Shown: positions 43,936 to 52,062, counted from the stretch's first letter. The stretch: DNA of 64,000 nt from Palsa-601 sp052146895 (GCA_052146895.1 JBKQLZ010000006.1:1-64000); one strand, 5' to 3'. Numbers and translations are program-made. Notes: a model not told the origin generated them from the letters alone.

Positions 43936-44601
43936 TCAATTACGCAGTTGGGTCCTTCCTGAGGACCCGCGGCGGTGTAGCTGGGCCTCGATCCAGTGGC
44001 GAACGTCATGTTCGACCTCGTCCGCCGTGCGAGCGGCATCTATGACTGTGGCCGTCGGTATCTCGCTCGCGGCTGCCACCAGGGTGCTGTTGAATTCGAC
44101 ACACCAGTCGATGCGTGCAGCGCCTCGCCGAGGGTCGCGGCCGGTGCGGCGTGCGAGCAGCACGTCAGGTGGGCAGGTCAAGCACAAGAAATGCACCGAG
44201 TCGAAGTAGCTGAGGAGGTCTGCGTTCGCGAGTATCTGTTCAGGCAGCATGACAGCGAAGTACACGACTACGACGTCGTTCTGGGCGAGTTCGTGAGCGA
44301 GCCGCATCCAGGTCCGCCAAAAGGCAGGGTAGTCATCGTTCGATGCGCTGATGAGGTCTGCACCGAGGATGTCAGTGTCGAGAAGAATCGCGCCGCGGAT
44401 TGTTCCTGCGAGCCGAGCACAGAGCGTGGACTTGCCGATACCGGGGGTGCCGATGACGATCAGCAGGGGCGGCCGGATGAAAGGGCGCTCGTCGTCGCAA
44501 TGCGGGCACCGCAGCACGCCGCCAACCGGGGGAATTTGATCGGGCCAGACGCTGTCAGGCAAGGCGAGCCCGCGTCCGCAGGCCTCACATGTGAATGGCA
44601 C
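43936..44601 (-). CDS. Zinc-ribbon P-loop kinase-like protein, element cargo
   Basis: From GTG 44601 the protein has 221 residues. An N-terminal zinc-ribbon pattern (TCEACGRG at 4-11 and RCPHCDD near residue 32) precedes a P-loop kinase domain with Walker A GTPGIGKST near residue 51, LLDTDI after it, and a RRTGRDPRRGA lid-like Arg-rich loop. This is the fold of shikimate/gluconate/chloramphenicol-phosphotransferase-like kinases (AAA_33 type). The substrate is unknown. A start farther upstream to 44664 is possible. The Zn-ribbon plus kinase combination is unusual. Confidence 0.65.
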   Translation of the reverse strand: MPFTCEACGRGLALPDSVWPDQIPPVGGVLRCPHCDDERPFIRPPLLIVIGTPGIGKSTLCARLAGTIRGAILLDTDILGADLISASNDDYPAFWRTWMRLAHELAQNDVVVVYFAVMLPEQILANADLLSYFDSVHFLCLTCPPDVLLARRTGRDPRRGAARIDWCVEFNSTLVAAASEIPTATVIDAARTADEVEHDVRHWIEAQLHRRGSSGRTQLRN

Positions 44602-44724
44602 ACCTCCATCATGTCGCCAAGACGAGGTCAGAGGCTGGCTCGCCACCCACTTCAAGCAGCGCAAACATTGTCTGGCGCAGTACTAGCCGCCTTCGAGTTC
44701 CGACGCGGGCGTGCGAGGTAAGCG

Positions 44725-45216
44725 TTACTGGGCTGCCTCATCGACGTTAAGGACCCACGGCTGCGGCGCCGCGGTGACGGGATTCGTGTAGGTGAGGGTA
44801 AGAGTGAACGGCACGGTTTGCCCTGGTTGGACGTTATTCAGCTGGAAGTTGCCCGTGCCGTCGCCGAGCGCGTTGGCGTTGTTCTGGTCGCCAACGCTGA
44901 CGATGTAGCTATTCGCGGTCTTGTCGCCGTTCGTCAAGGTCCCGCTGACGCTGGCCGCAAGTCCGCCGGCATTGAGGACAGCGCTGGTGAAGCGGATCGA
45001 GCAATTCGACAAGTTTCCTGCACACGGGCCTGTTGGGAGCGTCGTCGTGGTGGTAGTCGTCGCTGCGGTGGTAGTCGTCGCTGCTGTCGTAGTCGTGGCC
45101 TTCGGCACGGTCGTCGTTGTCGGGGCGACCGATGTGGTGCCGCAGGCTCCCCCCAATATCGCTACGGCCGCGAGGCCGACCCACCCGGCGTACCTGCGAA
45201 TTCGGAGGGAGACCAC
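44725..45216 (-). CDS. Thr-rich lipoprotein, element cargo
   Basis: The 163-residue protein has a signal segment (WVGLAAVAILGGAC) with a relaxed lipobox, Cys at 25. A long Thr-rich tether follows (TTTTAATTTTAATTTTTTT-like, about 32-60), then a beta-rich domain with two cysteines (CAGNLSNC) and an FxLTLTYTNPV end, reminiscent of an immunoglobulin-like or DUF4352-like surface domain. It is likely cell-surface anchored. The start GTG is one of several options. It seems unrelated to the neighbouring cargo. Confidence 0.65.
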   Translation of the reverse strand: MVSLRIRRYAGWVGLAAVAILGGACGTTSVAPTTTTVPKATTTTAATTTTAATTTTTTTLPTGPCAGNLSNCSIRFTSAVLNAGGLAASVSGTLTNGDKTANSYIVSVGDQNNANALGDGTGNFQLNNVQPGQTVPFTLTLTYTNPVTAAPQPWVLNVDEAAQ

Positions 45217-45319
45217 TTCTTCAGCAAACTACTCGGAGACACTCAGCCTGATTTCCAGCAGCCACCTGATGACGAGCGATTAGCCGACTTCCCTAAAACG
45301 CTGCCGGCTCGCGTCTCTC

Positions 45320-45679
45320 CTACGACGGGCGGCGCACCCTGACGAGATGGCCGCGAACAATGACAATGCAACCTCGGAACTCTTCGAGGTCGTGATGCGT
45401 CGTCAGCGAGGACAGCGTTGAGAGCACCGACGACACTGCCTGACTGTCGGGGCGCAGGACAACGATCCCACCATGCGATCCGGGCGGATAAGAGCGCACG
45501 TCCCCGAATCCGCGATCGAGGGTGACGAGCACTCGATCCTCTGAGCTGGCAGCCGCAAGAACTGCCGGGTCGTCGCGACCAGCGAGGCCTTCACCGATCA
45601 CCGTCTCGACGTCATGGCCGATCTCCGTGAGGACCTGACCAGCGCTCGCCGGGAGGTTTTCGTCGAGCTTGACCTTCAC
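45320..45679 (-). CDS. DUF5615 PIN-like toxin-type protein
   Basis: The 119-residue protein begins KVKLDENLPASAGQVLTEIGHDV and continues with DRVLVTLDRGFGDVRSYPPG and GGIVVLRP, the DUF5615/Mut7-C-like PIN fold with its conserved acidic residues. The GTG start overlaps the upstream DUF433 stop as GTGA, the normal arrangement for this two-gene module. PIN-like proteins are RNases in toxin-antitoxin modules; toxicity of DUF5615 members is inferred. It may help retain the element. Confidence 0.85.
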   Translation of the reverse strand: MKVKLDENLPASAGQVLTEIGHDVETVIGEGLAGRDDPAVLAAASSEDRVLVTLDRGFGDVRSYPPGSHGGIVVLRPDSQAVSSVLSTLSSLTTHHDLEEFRGCIVIVRGHLVRVRRPS

Positions 45680-45918
45680 CCTTGGGTCGGGTCGAGCGGC
45701 ATGATCTCGTCACGAGCGAGCGCCGCTGCGTAGGCGAGCGCGGCATGGACCACTCCTTGGGGCAAGGTCGGGTACTCCTTGCGCAACGCATCCTCGCTCA
45801 TGCCTTCCGCCAAGCAATCCAGCACGACGGTCACCGGAACGCGGGTGCCACGGATCACCGCCTGGCCGTGCAGCACGGCCGGGTCCGATGTGATCAAGTC
45901 GAGAAGCTCCGTAGCCAT
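45676..45918 (-). CDS. DUF433 antitoxin-like protein
   Basis: The 80-residue protein contains ITSDPAVLHGQAVIRGTRVPVTVVLDCLAEGMS and then a YPTLPQGVVHAALAYA helix-turn-helix, which is the DUF433 signature (short form here: GQAVIRGTRVPV). The ATG at 45918 has no strong competitor; longer frames upstream run into att DNA. It is the usual upstream partner of DUF5615 proteins and probably binds the operon promoter and neutralises the partner. Confidence 0.85.
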   Translation of the reverse strand: MATELLDLITSDPAVLHGQAVIRGTRVPVTVVLDCLAEGMSEDALRKEYPTLPQGVVHAALAYAAALARDEIMPLDPTQG

Positions 45919-45985
45919 GTCACCATGATCGCGCCTGAGCGAGCACACTGCTCTGTCGTCGGCTCGTGCTAGTAAGGACGATCTC

Positions 45986-46091
45986 GACGCGGGCCGATGG
46001 CACCGCCGGCGAACGCCAAGCGGTCCGTACCGGTCGCAAAGCGCGGTCCAGAAGGACGCGGAAAAGACGCGCGAGGACGCGAAAAGACGCG
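45986..46091. repeat. GACGCG repeats near the right end of the element
   Basis: GACGCG occurs at 46055-46060, 46066-46071, 46076-46081 and 46086-46091, spaced 11, 10 and 10 bp, with an isolated copy at 45986-45991. The spacing is one DNA turn. The 427 bp from 45919 to 46345 hold only this cluster and attR. Confidence 0.65.
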
Positions 46092-46208
46092 AATTCGGCG
46101 ATACTGGGCGCGACAGGGCAACACCGAACAACATAGAGAAAGTGACTCTGAACAGGGAGAACGTCGGCTGAGCAGGACGAACGTCCGTTCGGAATTGACC
46201 CCGGATTA

Positions 46209-46254
46209 CGCCTGAAAAGCGCGAGGTCACCGGATCGATGCCGGTCCCGACCAC
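46209..46254 (+). repeat. attR: second 46-bp tRNA-Phe 3' repeat
   Basis: This is identical to 40903-40948 but without the 5' half of the tRNA, so it is a displaced tRNA fragment and not a gene. It marks the right boundary of the integrative element. Confidence 0.95.
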
Positions 46255-46345
46255 TGAAAGGCCCTGGTAGGGCGGACACGCCAAGCCCATCTTTCGGCTG
46301 AGCGGTCGACCGTGCCCTCTACGTGCCTTTCGGCTGACCGCATGC

Positions 46346-46579
46346 TCAGCGCTCGCGAGCCAGCACGTCTTCGGAGTCGTAAGCGCCCTCGTGGCCCGCA
46401 GGACACTCGAACAGCACCCCGAGCAGCACGACATGACCATCGCGGATCGACTCGAAATCCCAAACGTTCGGAAGCAGGAATTCCGTCAGGCAAACGGCGC
46501 AATGTACCGCGGCTGTCGCAGACGTGTATTCCACCAGTTGCCTGACCCTCGGCTCTTCATTTGCGCGACGAGCGGGCAA
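46346..46579 (-). CDS. Possible small CxxC-type protein
   Basis: A 77-codon frame with a TTG start encodes CAVC and later CPAGHEG, a spacing that could bind zinc, around a hydrophobic HVVLLGVLFE strand. I recognise no family. The plus strand also has an open frame here, so coding status is unsure. It lies just outside attR and would be chromosomal. Confidence 0.35.
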   Translation of the reverse strand: MPARRANEEPRVRQLVEYTSATAAVHCAVCLTEFLLPNVWDFESIRDGHVVLLGVLFECPAGHEGAYDSEDVLARER

Positions 46580-46702
46580 TGAAGTACCTGTTCACGGGGT
46601 ACAGTCTGTGAAGCCCCCCTGAAGCGAGTGGTCATGGTGTTGCACATCTGTTGGGCTACAGGAATACGGGCTAACAGCCGCCTCTTGGAACAAGGCTGAC
46701 TG

Positions 46703-49021
46703 GTGTCGAGCACCGCACTCGCGCAGACTCCCGGCGCGTCCACCACGCCGCTGTCCACGCGCCACCTGTGGACCGCCTACGCGATCCTCGCGACGCTCCT
46801 GCTCGCGTACATAGTCGCGCTGTTGATTCACCCCGCCTACGCGGGCGTCACGTCCATCAGCGGAGGATGGGGAGTCGACGGATTTGAGTTCGTCGTCGCG
46901 GCGCTTTGCCTTTCGAAAGCTCTCGTGGGCAAGGCTCACCCCCGGATGCCACTGTTCCTCGGGTGCGCGCTCGCCTCGTGGTGCGGCGGCGACATCGCGC
47001 TGACCATCCAGTCGTTGGGCGGGAGGCAACCGTCCTCGCCATCGGTGGCGGACATTTTCTACCTCGGCTTCTATCCGCTTGCCTACATCGCGATCGTGCT
47101 GTTCATGCGCGGGGAGCTGCGGCGGTTGACGGCGCCGAGTTGGCTCGATGGAGCAGTCGCCGGTCTCGGAGCGGCCGCAGTTTGCGCGGCATTCGCATTC
47201 CACAACATCATCCACTCAACAGGTGGGCACACACTGTCTGCCGCCGTCAACGTGGCGTATCCAATCGGTGACCTGCTGTTGCTCGCGCTCGTTGTCGGCG
47301 GCACGGCGGTCCTCCCGGGCCGGCGCCGCACTCCTTGGCTCCTCATCGCCGGCGCCTGCGCCTTGAACACCGTCGGCGACACCTTCAACTTGTTCTCCTC
47401 CACGATCGGGTCGTCCCATGTCGGCACGCTCTTCGACACCGTGGCGTGGCCCGGCTCGTTCCTCCTCATGTCCATGGCGGTGTGGGTACGGCCTCGGGCG
47501 GCTAATCCGCTTGCGCCGCAGAGGCCGGCGGGCTTCTTGCTACCGGGCATCGCGGCCGTGGCCGGTCTCGTCATCCTCTTCACGGGCACCTTGCACGGGT
47601 TGTCTCGCGTGTCGATCGGGCTCGCAACCGCGACGCTCGTGCTCGTCGGCCTCAGGTTGGCGTTGTCCGCCCGCGGCCTGAGGCTCCTCACCGAGCAACG
47701 GCACCGGCAGTCGATGACTGACGAGCTGACAGGGCTCGGCAACCGCAGGTACCTGTTCCACGTGCTCAACACATTCTTCTCCGACCTCGCCGATCCGTTG
47801 TTGCCGACGCGGCAGCTCGCCTTCCTCTTCCTCGACCTCGACCATTTCAAGGCGATAAACGACTCCTTCGGTCATGCGGCCGGAGACAAGCTGCTGAGGC
47901 AGCTCGGACCGCGGCTTACGACGACGCTCCGGTCAACGGACGTCCTCGTGCGCCTCGGCGGCGATGAGTTCGCCGTCGTCCTCCTCAACGCTGACGCCGA
48001 GTACGCCACGCGCGTAGCCGAACGTCTCATGGCAGAATTCGCCCATCCATTCGTCCTCGACGTCGTGAGTGCGACCATCGGGGCGAGCATCGGGATAGCG
48101 ATCGCACCCCAGCACGCGAGCGACCCGGCCGGCGTCCTTCGTTGCGCCGACATCGCCATGTACCGGGCCAAGCTCGAGCAGAGCTCGATAGAGACCTACA
48201 ACGAAGACCTCGACGACGACGGCAACCTCTTGCGTCTTGCCGAGGAACTGCGCCTCGCGGTGCAAGAGAGGCAGTTCGTCCTCCACTACCAGCCTCAGCT
48301 CGACCTGCACACCGGCCAGTTCTCGGGCGTCGAGGCGCTACTGCGTTGGCCCCACCCGCGTCTCGGCCTGCTAGCGCCGCTCAAGTTCCTGCCGGTCGCC
48401 GAGGAAGCCGGCGTCATGCCTTCCCTCACGGCGCTCGTGCTCGACGACGCTCTCCGCCAGTGGGCGGAGTGGCGCGCCGCCGGCCACGACATCGACCTCG
48501 CGATCAACGTCTCGCCGTCGAACCTCCTCGATGCCGGCTTCATGGGCTCGATCTCCGAGCGGCTCGAGACTCACCAACTTCCGCCGGCTCGACTCGTGAT
48601 CGAGATCACCGAGACGTGCATCATCACTGACTACGAGCGCTCGAGAGCGGTCATCGAGGAACTGAGAGATCTCGGCGTGATCGTCTCGATCGATGACTTC
48701 GGCGCCGGCTTCACCTCTCTCGCCTACCTGCGCGATCTCGCGGTCGGCGAGCTCAAGTTGGACCGGACGTTCGTGAGCGGTCTGCTCTCCGAGGACAAGG
48801 CGCGCGGGATCGACCTCATCCGGTCAACGATCGAGCTCGGCCACGCCCTCGGTCTACGTGTGGTCGCCGAGGGTGTGGAGGACTTGGCAACTCTCGAGGT
48901 GCTGGGGCAGATCGGCTGCGACATCGCCCAGGGCTACTTCATCTCCAAGCCACTGCCTGCCGACGAGCTCGTACTCCGCGCCGACATATCCGCAGAGGCA
49001 GAGGTGGTGCTCGGCAGCTGA
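46703..49021 (+). CDS. Membrane GGDEF-EAL cyclic-di-GMP protein
   Basis: The 772-residue protein has an N-terminal membrane sensor of about nine spans (residues 22-325). A GGDEF domain follows, with DELTGLGNRR, LDLDHFKAINDSFGH and GGDEF at 419-423, then an EAL domain with GVEALLRW at 542-549, NVSPSNL and DDFGAGFTSLAYLRDL. Both active-site signatures are intact. The membrane part does not match MHYT or MASE1 motifs that I know. Start is a GTG. It is the third cyclic-di-GMP enzyme in this window. Confidence 0.9.
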   Translation: MSSTALAQTPGASTTPLSTRHLWTAYAILATLLLAYIVALLIHPAYAGVTSISGGWGVDGFEFVVAALCLSKALVGKAHPRMPLFLGCALASWCGGDIALTIQSLGGRQPSSPSVADIFYLGFYPLAYIAIVLFMRGELRRLTAPSWLDGAVAGLGAAAVCAAFAFHNIIHSTGGHTLSAAVNVAYPIGDLLLLALVVGGTAVLPGRRRTPWLLIAGACALNTVGDTFNLFSSTIGSSHVGTLFDTVAWPGSFLLMSMAVWVRPRAANPLAPQRPAGFLLPGIAAVAGLVILFTGTLHGLSRVSIGLATATLVLVGLRLALSARGLRLLTEQRHRQSMTDELTGLGNRRYLFHVLNTFFSDLADPLLPTRQLAFLFLDLDHFKAINDSFGHAAGDKLLRQLGPRLTTTLRSTDVLVRLGGDEFAVVLLNADAEYATRVAERLMAEFAHPFVLDVVSATIGASIGIAIAPQHASDPAGVLRCADIAMYRAKLEQSSIETYNEDLDDDGNLLRLAEELRLAVQERQFVLHYQPQLDLHTGQFSGVEALLRWPHPRLGLLAPLKFLPVAEEAGVMPSLTALVLDDALRQWAEWRAAGHDIDLAINVSPSNLLDAGFMGSISERLETHQLPPARLVIEITETCIITDYERSRAVIEELRDLGVIVSIDDFGAGFTSLAYLRDLAVGELKLDRTFVSGLLSEDKARGIDLIRSTIELGHALGLRVVAEGVEDLATLEVLGQIGCDIAQGYFISKPLPADELVLRADISAEAEVVLGS

Positions 49022-49070
49022 GTGAGCGAGTGCGGGCGCGGACCCCCGCCGCGGCACTTAGGCTTCTGGC

Positions 49071-50285
49071 ATGAAGGACCTGACGGTCGTCGCCATCCCC
49101 TTTTACTTCGGGAGCATGAGCGCCGAGTACCTCTGGATGCGCAAGAAGGCCGAGGAGGGGCTGACCGAGAGAAATGGGCGCGACATCTCGGCCGGCATGT
49201 ACGAGCGGCAGGACACCATCGCCAGCCTCACCATGGGCGTGGGAAGCCTCATCCTGCCTCTTGCGGTTCCGCGCCTCTTGAGACCGCTCACGCCCGGCCG
49301 TGGGAAGTACGGCAAGGTGCTCCTGGTCACCGCAGCCGGTGCCGCCGCGCTCACGACACTTGCGGACCAGCTGGCGAAGATCGACGCGGCAGGGCACGCG
49401 GGGGAGGAGGCCGACGAGGAGGCTGGCGCCGAAGCCGACGAGGAGGCCGGCGCCGAAGCCACCGGGCGACGCCTTACAAGTACTCCCGATCGGCGGCGGC
49501 AGATCGGGGCCCTCGCCCGGCGGGTGGCGTCAGTCGGAGGCGTTACAGCGATAGTGGCCGGCGGTGTCGCCCTCACGACGGCGTGGGCGGATCGCACGAC
49601 GATGAAGCGGCTCTGGAACGCTCGCTTCATTCCGGACCTCGGCAAGGGCCCGCTCGCGCTGGCGGCTGCGATCACAGGCTGGGACTTCATCTACTACTGG
49701 AACCACCGCTCGATGCACGAGTGCCGGGCGCTCTGGGCAATCCACGTGGTCCACCACTCGAGTGAGCGCTACAACCTCTCGACAGCGCTGCGGCAACCCG
49801 TGGCGGACGCCTTTGGTGCGTTCATCCCGTATTCACTCCTGGCGCTTTTCGGCATCCGGCCGGACCTCATCAACACTGCTCGAGGCGTGAACCTCCTCTA
49901 CCAGTTCTGGATCCACACCGAGACAGTGGACTCCCTCGGCCCGGCCGAGCTCGCCCTCAACACGGCCTCTCACCACCGCGTGCACCACGGGAGCAACGGT
50001 CGCTACCTCGACAAGAACCACGGCAGCATCCTCATCATCTGGGACCGGTTCTTCGGGACTTTCGAACCCGAGGACGAGCAGGTCCGTTACGGGCTCACGA
50101 AGAACCTGAACACGTTCAACCCCGTTGTAATCGCCACGCACGAGCACGTCGAGATGCTGAAGGACGTCGCTCGCTCGACGAACTGGCGAGACCGCCTCTC
50201 GTTCGTACTCCGCGGCCCAGGTTGGGCCGGGCAGCGGAAGGCCGGGCTGACAGAGGAGCCAACTTCAGTCGAGGCAATGGCTTAA
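49071..50285 (+). CDS. Fatty acid hydroxylase/sterol desaturase superfamily protein
   Basis: The 404-residue membrane protein carries the di-iron His boxes of this superfamily: H212RSMH, H225VVHH, a His at 282 and H301HRVHH, with NHG near 317. It would hydroxylate or desaturate a lipid using oxygen. Residues 111-130 are an acidic insert made of two copies of ADEEAGAE, encoded by a 24-bp tandem repeat. Spans are predicted before and between the His boxes. The ATG start lies 50 bp after the GGDEF-EAL gene. The substrate is unknown. Confidence 0.9.
   Translation: MKDLTVVAIPFYFGSMSAEYLWMRKKAEEGLTERNGRDISAGMYERQDTIASLTMGVGSLILPLAVPRLLRPLTPGRGKYGKVLLVTAAGAAALTTLADQLAKIDAAGHAGEEADEEAGAEADEEAGAEATGRRLTSTPDRRRQIGALARRVASVGGVTAIVAGGVALTTAWADRTTMKRLWNARFIPDLGKGPLALAAAITGWDFIYYWNHRSMHECRALWAIHVVHHSSERYNLSTALRQPVADAFGAFIPYSLLALFGIRPDLINTARGVNLLYQFWIHTETVDSLGPAELALNTASHHRVHHGSNGRYLDKNHGSILIIWDRFFGTFEPEDEQVRYGLTKNLNTFNPVVIATHEHVEMLKDVARSTNWRDRLSFVLRGPGWAGQRKAGLTEEPTSVEAMA
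49410..49457 (+). repeat. 24-bp tandem repeat in the hydroxylase gene
   Basis: Two copies (49410-49433 and 49434-49457), differing by one base, encode the repeated acidic octapeptide ADEEAGAE. Confidence 0.85.
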
Positions 50286-50333
50286 GTCGTTCGGACGAGA
50301 TGCCGATACATCCTGAGTGCCCCGAACGGGGTT

Positions 50334-50398
50334 CCCACGCGGAGAGCGGGGGATACCTCAAACCCTCGCGCGGTGACCCCCGCTCTCCACTGCGTGGG
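50334..50398. terminator. Long stem-loop between convergent genes
   Basis: CCCACGC plus GGAGAGCGGGGG at 50334-50352 pairs with CCCCCGCTCTCC and GCGTGGG at 50377-50398, leaving a 3-base bulge (ACT) and a 24-base loop. It stands between the hydroxylase and purF, which converge, so a two-way terminator is the simplest reading. There is no clear T run. Confidence 0.5.
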
Positions 50399-50442
50399 GA
50401 GGCCATGCGCGGAGCCAAGGATCCAAACAACCAGCTCAGGAG

Positions 50443-51969
50443 CTACTTCGTCGTGCCCGCGAGCTCGAGACCGTCGGTGGGCGAGTTCGTGGGAGATTCC
50501 GTCGGCAAGTCCGTGGGCGAGTCCGTGAGGTTCGAGAGGGAAATCGGCACCTCGGTCGGGTAGTGGCCCGTGAGGCAAGCCCTGCAGTATCCCTGGCCCT
50601 CCTCGTCCGCCCCGACCGCGCTCATGAGGTTCGCGAGCGAGAGGTAGTCGAGAGAGTCCGCGCCGATGTGGGCGTTTACCTCCTCGACCGACATCCGGGC
50701 GGCGATCAGCTCGTCGCGATCAGGTGTGTCGATGCCGTAGTAGCAGGGCCACTGGAAGGGCGGAGACGAGATCCGCAGGTGCACCTCGGCCGCGCCGGTG
50801 TCCCGCAGCATCTTGACGAGCTGGCGGGTGGTGGTGCCTCGCACGATCGAGTCGTCGACGACGATGAGACGCTTGCCGGCGATCGTGGCCCGGAGAGGAT
50901 TGAGCTTGCGCCTCACCCCGAGTGCCCGCGCCTCTTGGGTCGGAGCGATGAACGTCCGCCCGATGTACCGGTTCTTCACGAGACCCTGACCGTAAGGCAC
51001 GCCGCTCACCTCGGAGTATCCCTCCGCGGCGGTGACACCAGAGTCCGGCACGCCGATCACGAGATCTGCCTCGACCGGATGCTGGGTGGCGAGCAGCTCC
51101 CCCATCCGCCGGCGCACGGAGTACACCTCGCGGTTGCGCAGACGTGTGTCCGGCCGGGCGAAGTAGACGAACTCGAACACGCAGAGCCGGGCGTCCCGCG
51201 CCTCGCCGAAGGGCCAGAGCGACCGCGGCCCTGAGGCATCGATCACCACCATCTCCCCCGGCTCGATCTCCCGTACGAACTCGGCGCCGCAGACGTCGAG
51301 GGCCGGCGACTCCGAGGCGATGATCCACCCCGTCCGCAGCTCGCCCTCCACCTCGTAGTCGAGCCTTCCCAGGCACAGCGGTCGAAACCCATGCGGATCC
51401 CGCACCGCAATCAGATTCTCGGCATCGATCAACCCGAACGAGAACGCCCCCTCGATCCGCGGCAGGACGTCTTCGAGCGCTCTGAGCAACTGCTCGGCGG
51501 GGTAATCCGCCACGATCCCGGACTCGTCGTCCAGCTCGGGCTCAGGCGCGAAATGTCGCGCGAGCAGCTCGGCCACGAGGTCGCTGTCCGAGGTGAGCAC
51601 CCCGAGCATGCCCGCTTCCGCTGCGAGCTTCTCCGTGTTAGTGAGGTTGCCGTTGTGCCCGAGCGCGAAGCCCGCTGGACCGACAGAGCGGTAGACCGGC
51701 TGGGCGTTGTGCCAGGTGCTCGAGCCCGTCGTCGAGTACCGGGTGTGCCCGAGGGCGAGGTCTCCCTGCAGAGGCGAGAGGGTGCGCTCGTCGAACACGG
51801 CCGCGACGAGCCCCATGTCCTTTGCCACCGTGATGGTGTCGCCGTCGCTCACGGCCATGCCGCAGGACTCCTGCCCGCGGTGCTGCAATGCGAACAACCC
51901 GTCGAATGTGAGCTGGGCAACATGGGCACCCGGCGCATAGACGCCGAAGACCCCACACGCCTCCTTCAC
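50443..51969 (-). CDS. purF: Amidophosphoribosyltransferase
   Basis: PurF makes 5-phosphoribosylamine from PRPP and glutamine, the first step of purine synthesis. The GTG at 51969 gives MKEACGVFGVYAP, so the catalytic Cys is at position 5 behind a short propeptide, as in the Bacillus-type enzyme. The glutaminase domain has RYSTTGSS and HNGNLTN; the transferase domain has VVDDSIVRGTTT (PRPP loop) and the likely iron-sulphur Cys residues in CYYGID and YCRACLTG. The last 20 residues are a repeat tail. The frame continues upstream as far as 52461 but without homology. It diverges from the PHP gene. Confidence 0.96.
   Translation of the reverse strand: MKEACGVFGVYAPGAHVAQLTFDGLFALQHRGQESCGMAVSDGDTITVAKDMGLVAAVFDERTLSPLQGDLALGHTRYSTTGSSTWHNAQPVYRSVGPAGFALGHNGNLTNTEKLAAEAGMLGVLTSDSDLVAELLARHFAPEPELDDESGIVADYPAEQLLRALEDVLPRIEGAFSFGLIDAENLIAVRDPHGFRPLCLGRLDYEVEGELRTGWIIASESPALDVCGAEFVREIEPGEMVVIDASGPRSLWPFGEARDARLCVFEFVYFARPDTRLRNREVYSVRRRMGELLATQHPVEADLVIGVPDSGVTAAEGYSEVSGVPYGQGLVKNRYIGRTFIAPTQEARALGVRRKLNPLRATIAGKRLIVVDDSIVRGTTTRQLVKMLRDTGAAEVHLRISSPPFQWPCYYGIDTPDRDELIAARMSVEEVNAHIGADSLDYLSLANLMSAVGADEEGQGYCRACLTGHYPTEVPISLSNLTDSPTDLPTESPTNSPTDGLELAGTTK
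50479..50526 (-). repeat. 12-bp tandem repeat in the 3' end of purF
   Basis: Four contiguous 12-bp units (50479-50490, 50491-50502, 50503-50514, 50515-50526) encode TDSP, TDLP, TESP, TNSP. The units differ by a few bases, so copy number may vary while the frame stays open. Confidence 0.85.
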
Positions 51970-52062
51970 GCGGCCATTCTGCCACCTTGCGTGTCCACAT
52001 CGGGCCACGATCACATACGCCCAGTACGCTGCGGCGGAGGCGGCGGCGGATAAGGAGAACCG

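Larger units (their letters stand above)
40903..46254 (+). mobile_element. 5.3-kb integrative element in tRNA-Phe
   Basis: The element is delimited by perfect 46-bp direct repeats of the tRNA-Phe 3' half (40903-40948 and 46209-46254) and has a tyrosine integrase as the first gene after the tRNA, the classic layout of tRNA-targeted genomic islands. Cargo genes encode an HhH-GPD-like protein, an unknown protein, a zinc-ribbon P-loop kinase, a lipoprotein and a DUF433/DUF5615 pair. No replication, conjugation or phage structural gene is present, so it would need help to move between cells. Excision should release a circle of about 5306 bp and leave an intact tRNA. Confidence 0.88.

Noticed and set aside
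46209..46254. A second tRNA-Phe gene
   Set aside because: Only the 3' half (anticodon stem to acceptor) is present; it is the attR copy.
46391..46582. 63-codon plus-strand frame near attR
   Set aside because: It overlaps the slightly better minus-strand CxxC frame and has no recognisable motif.
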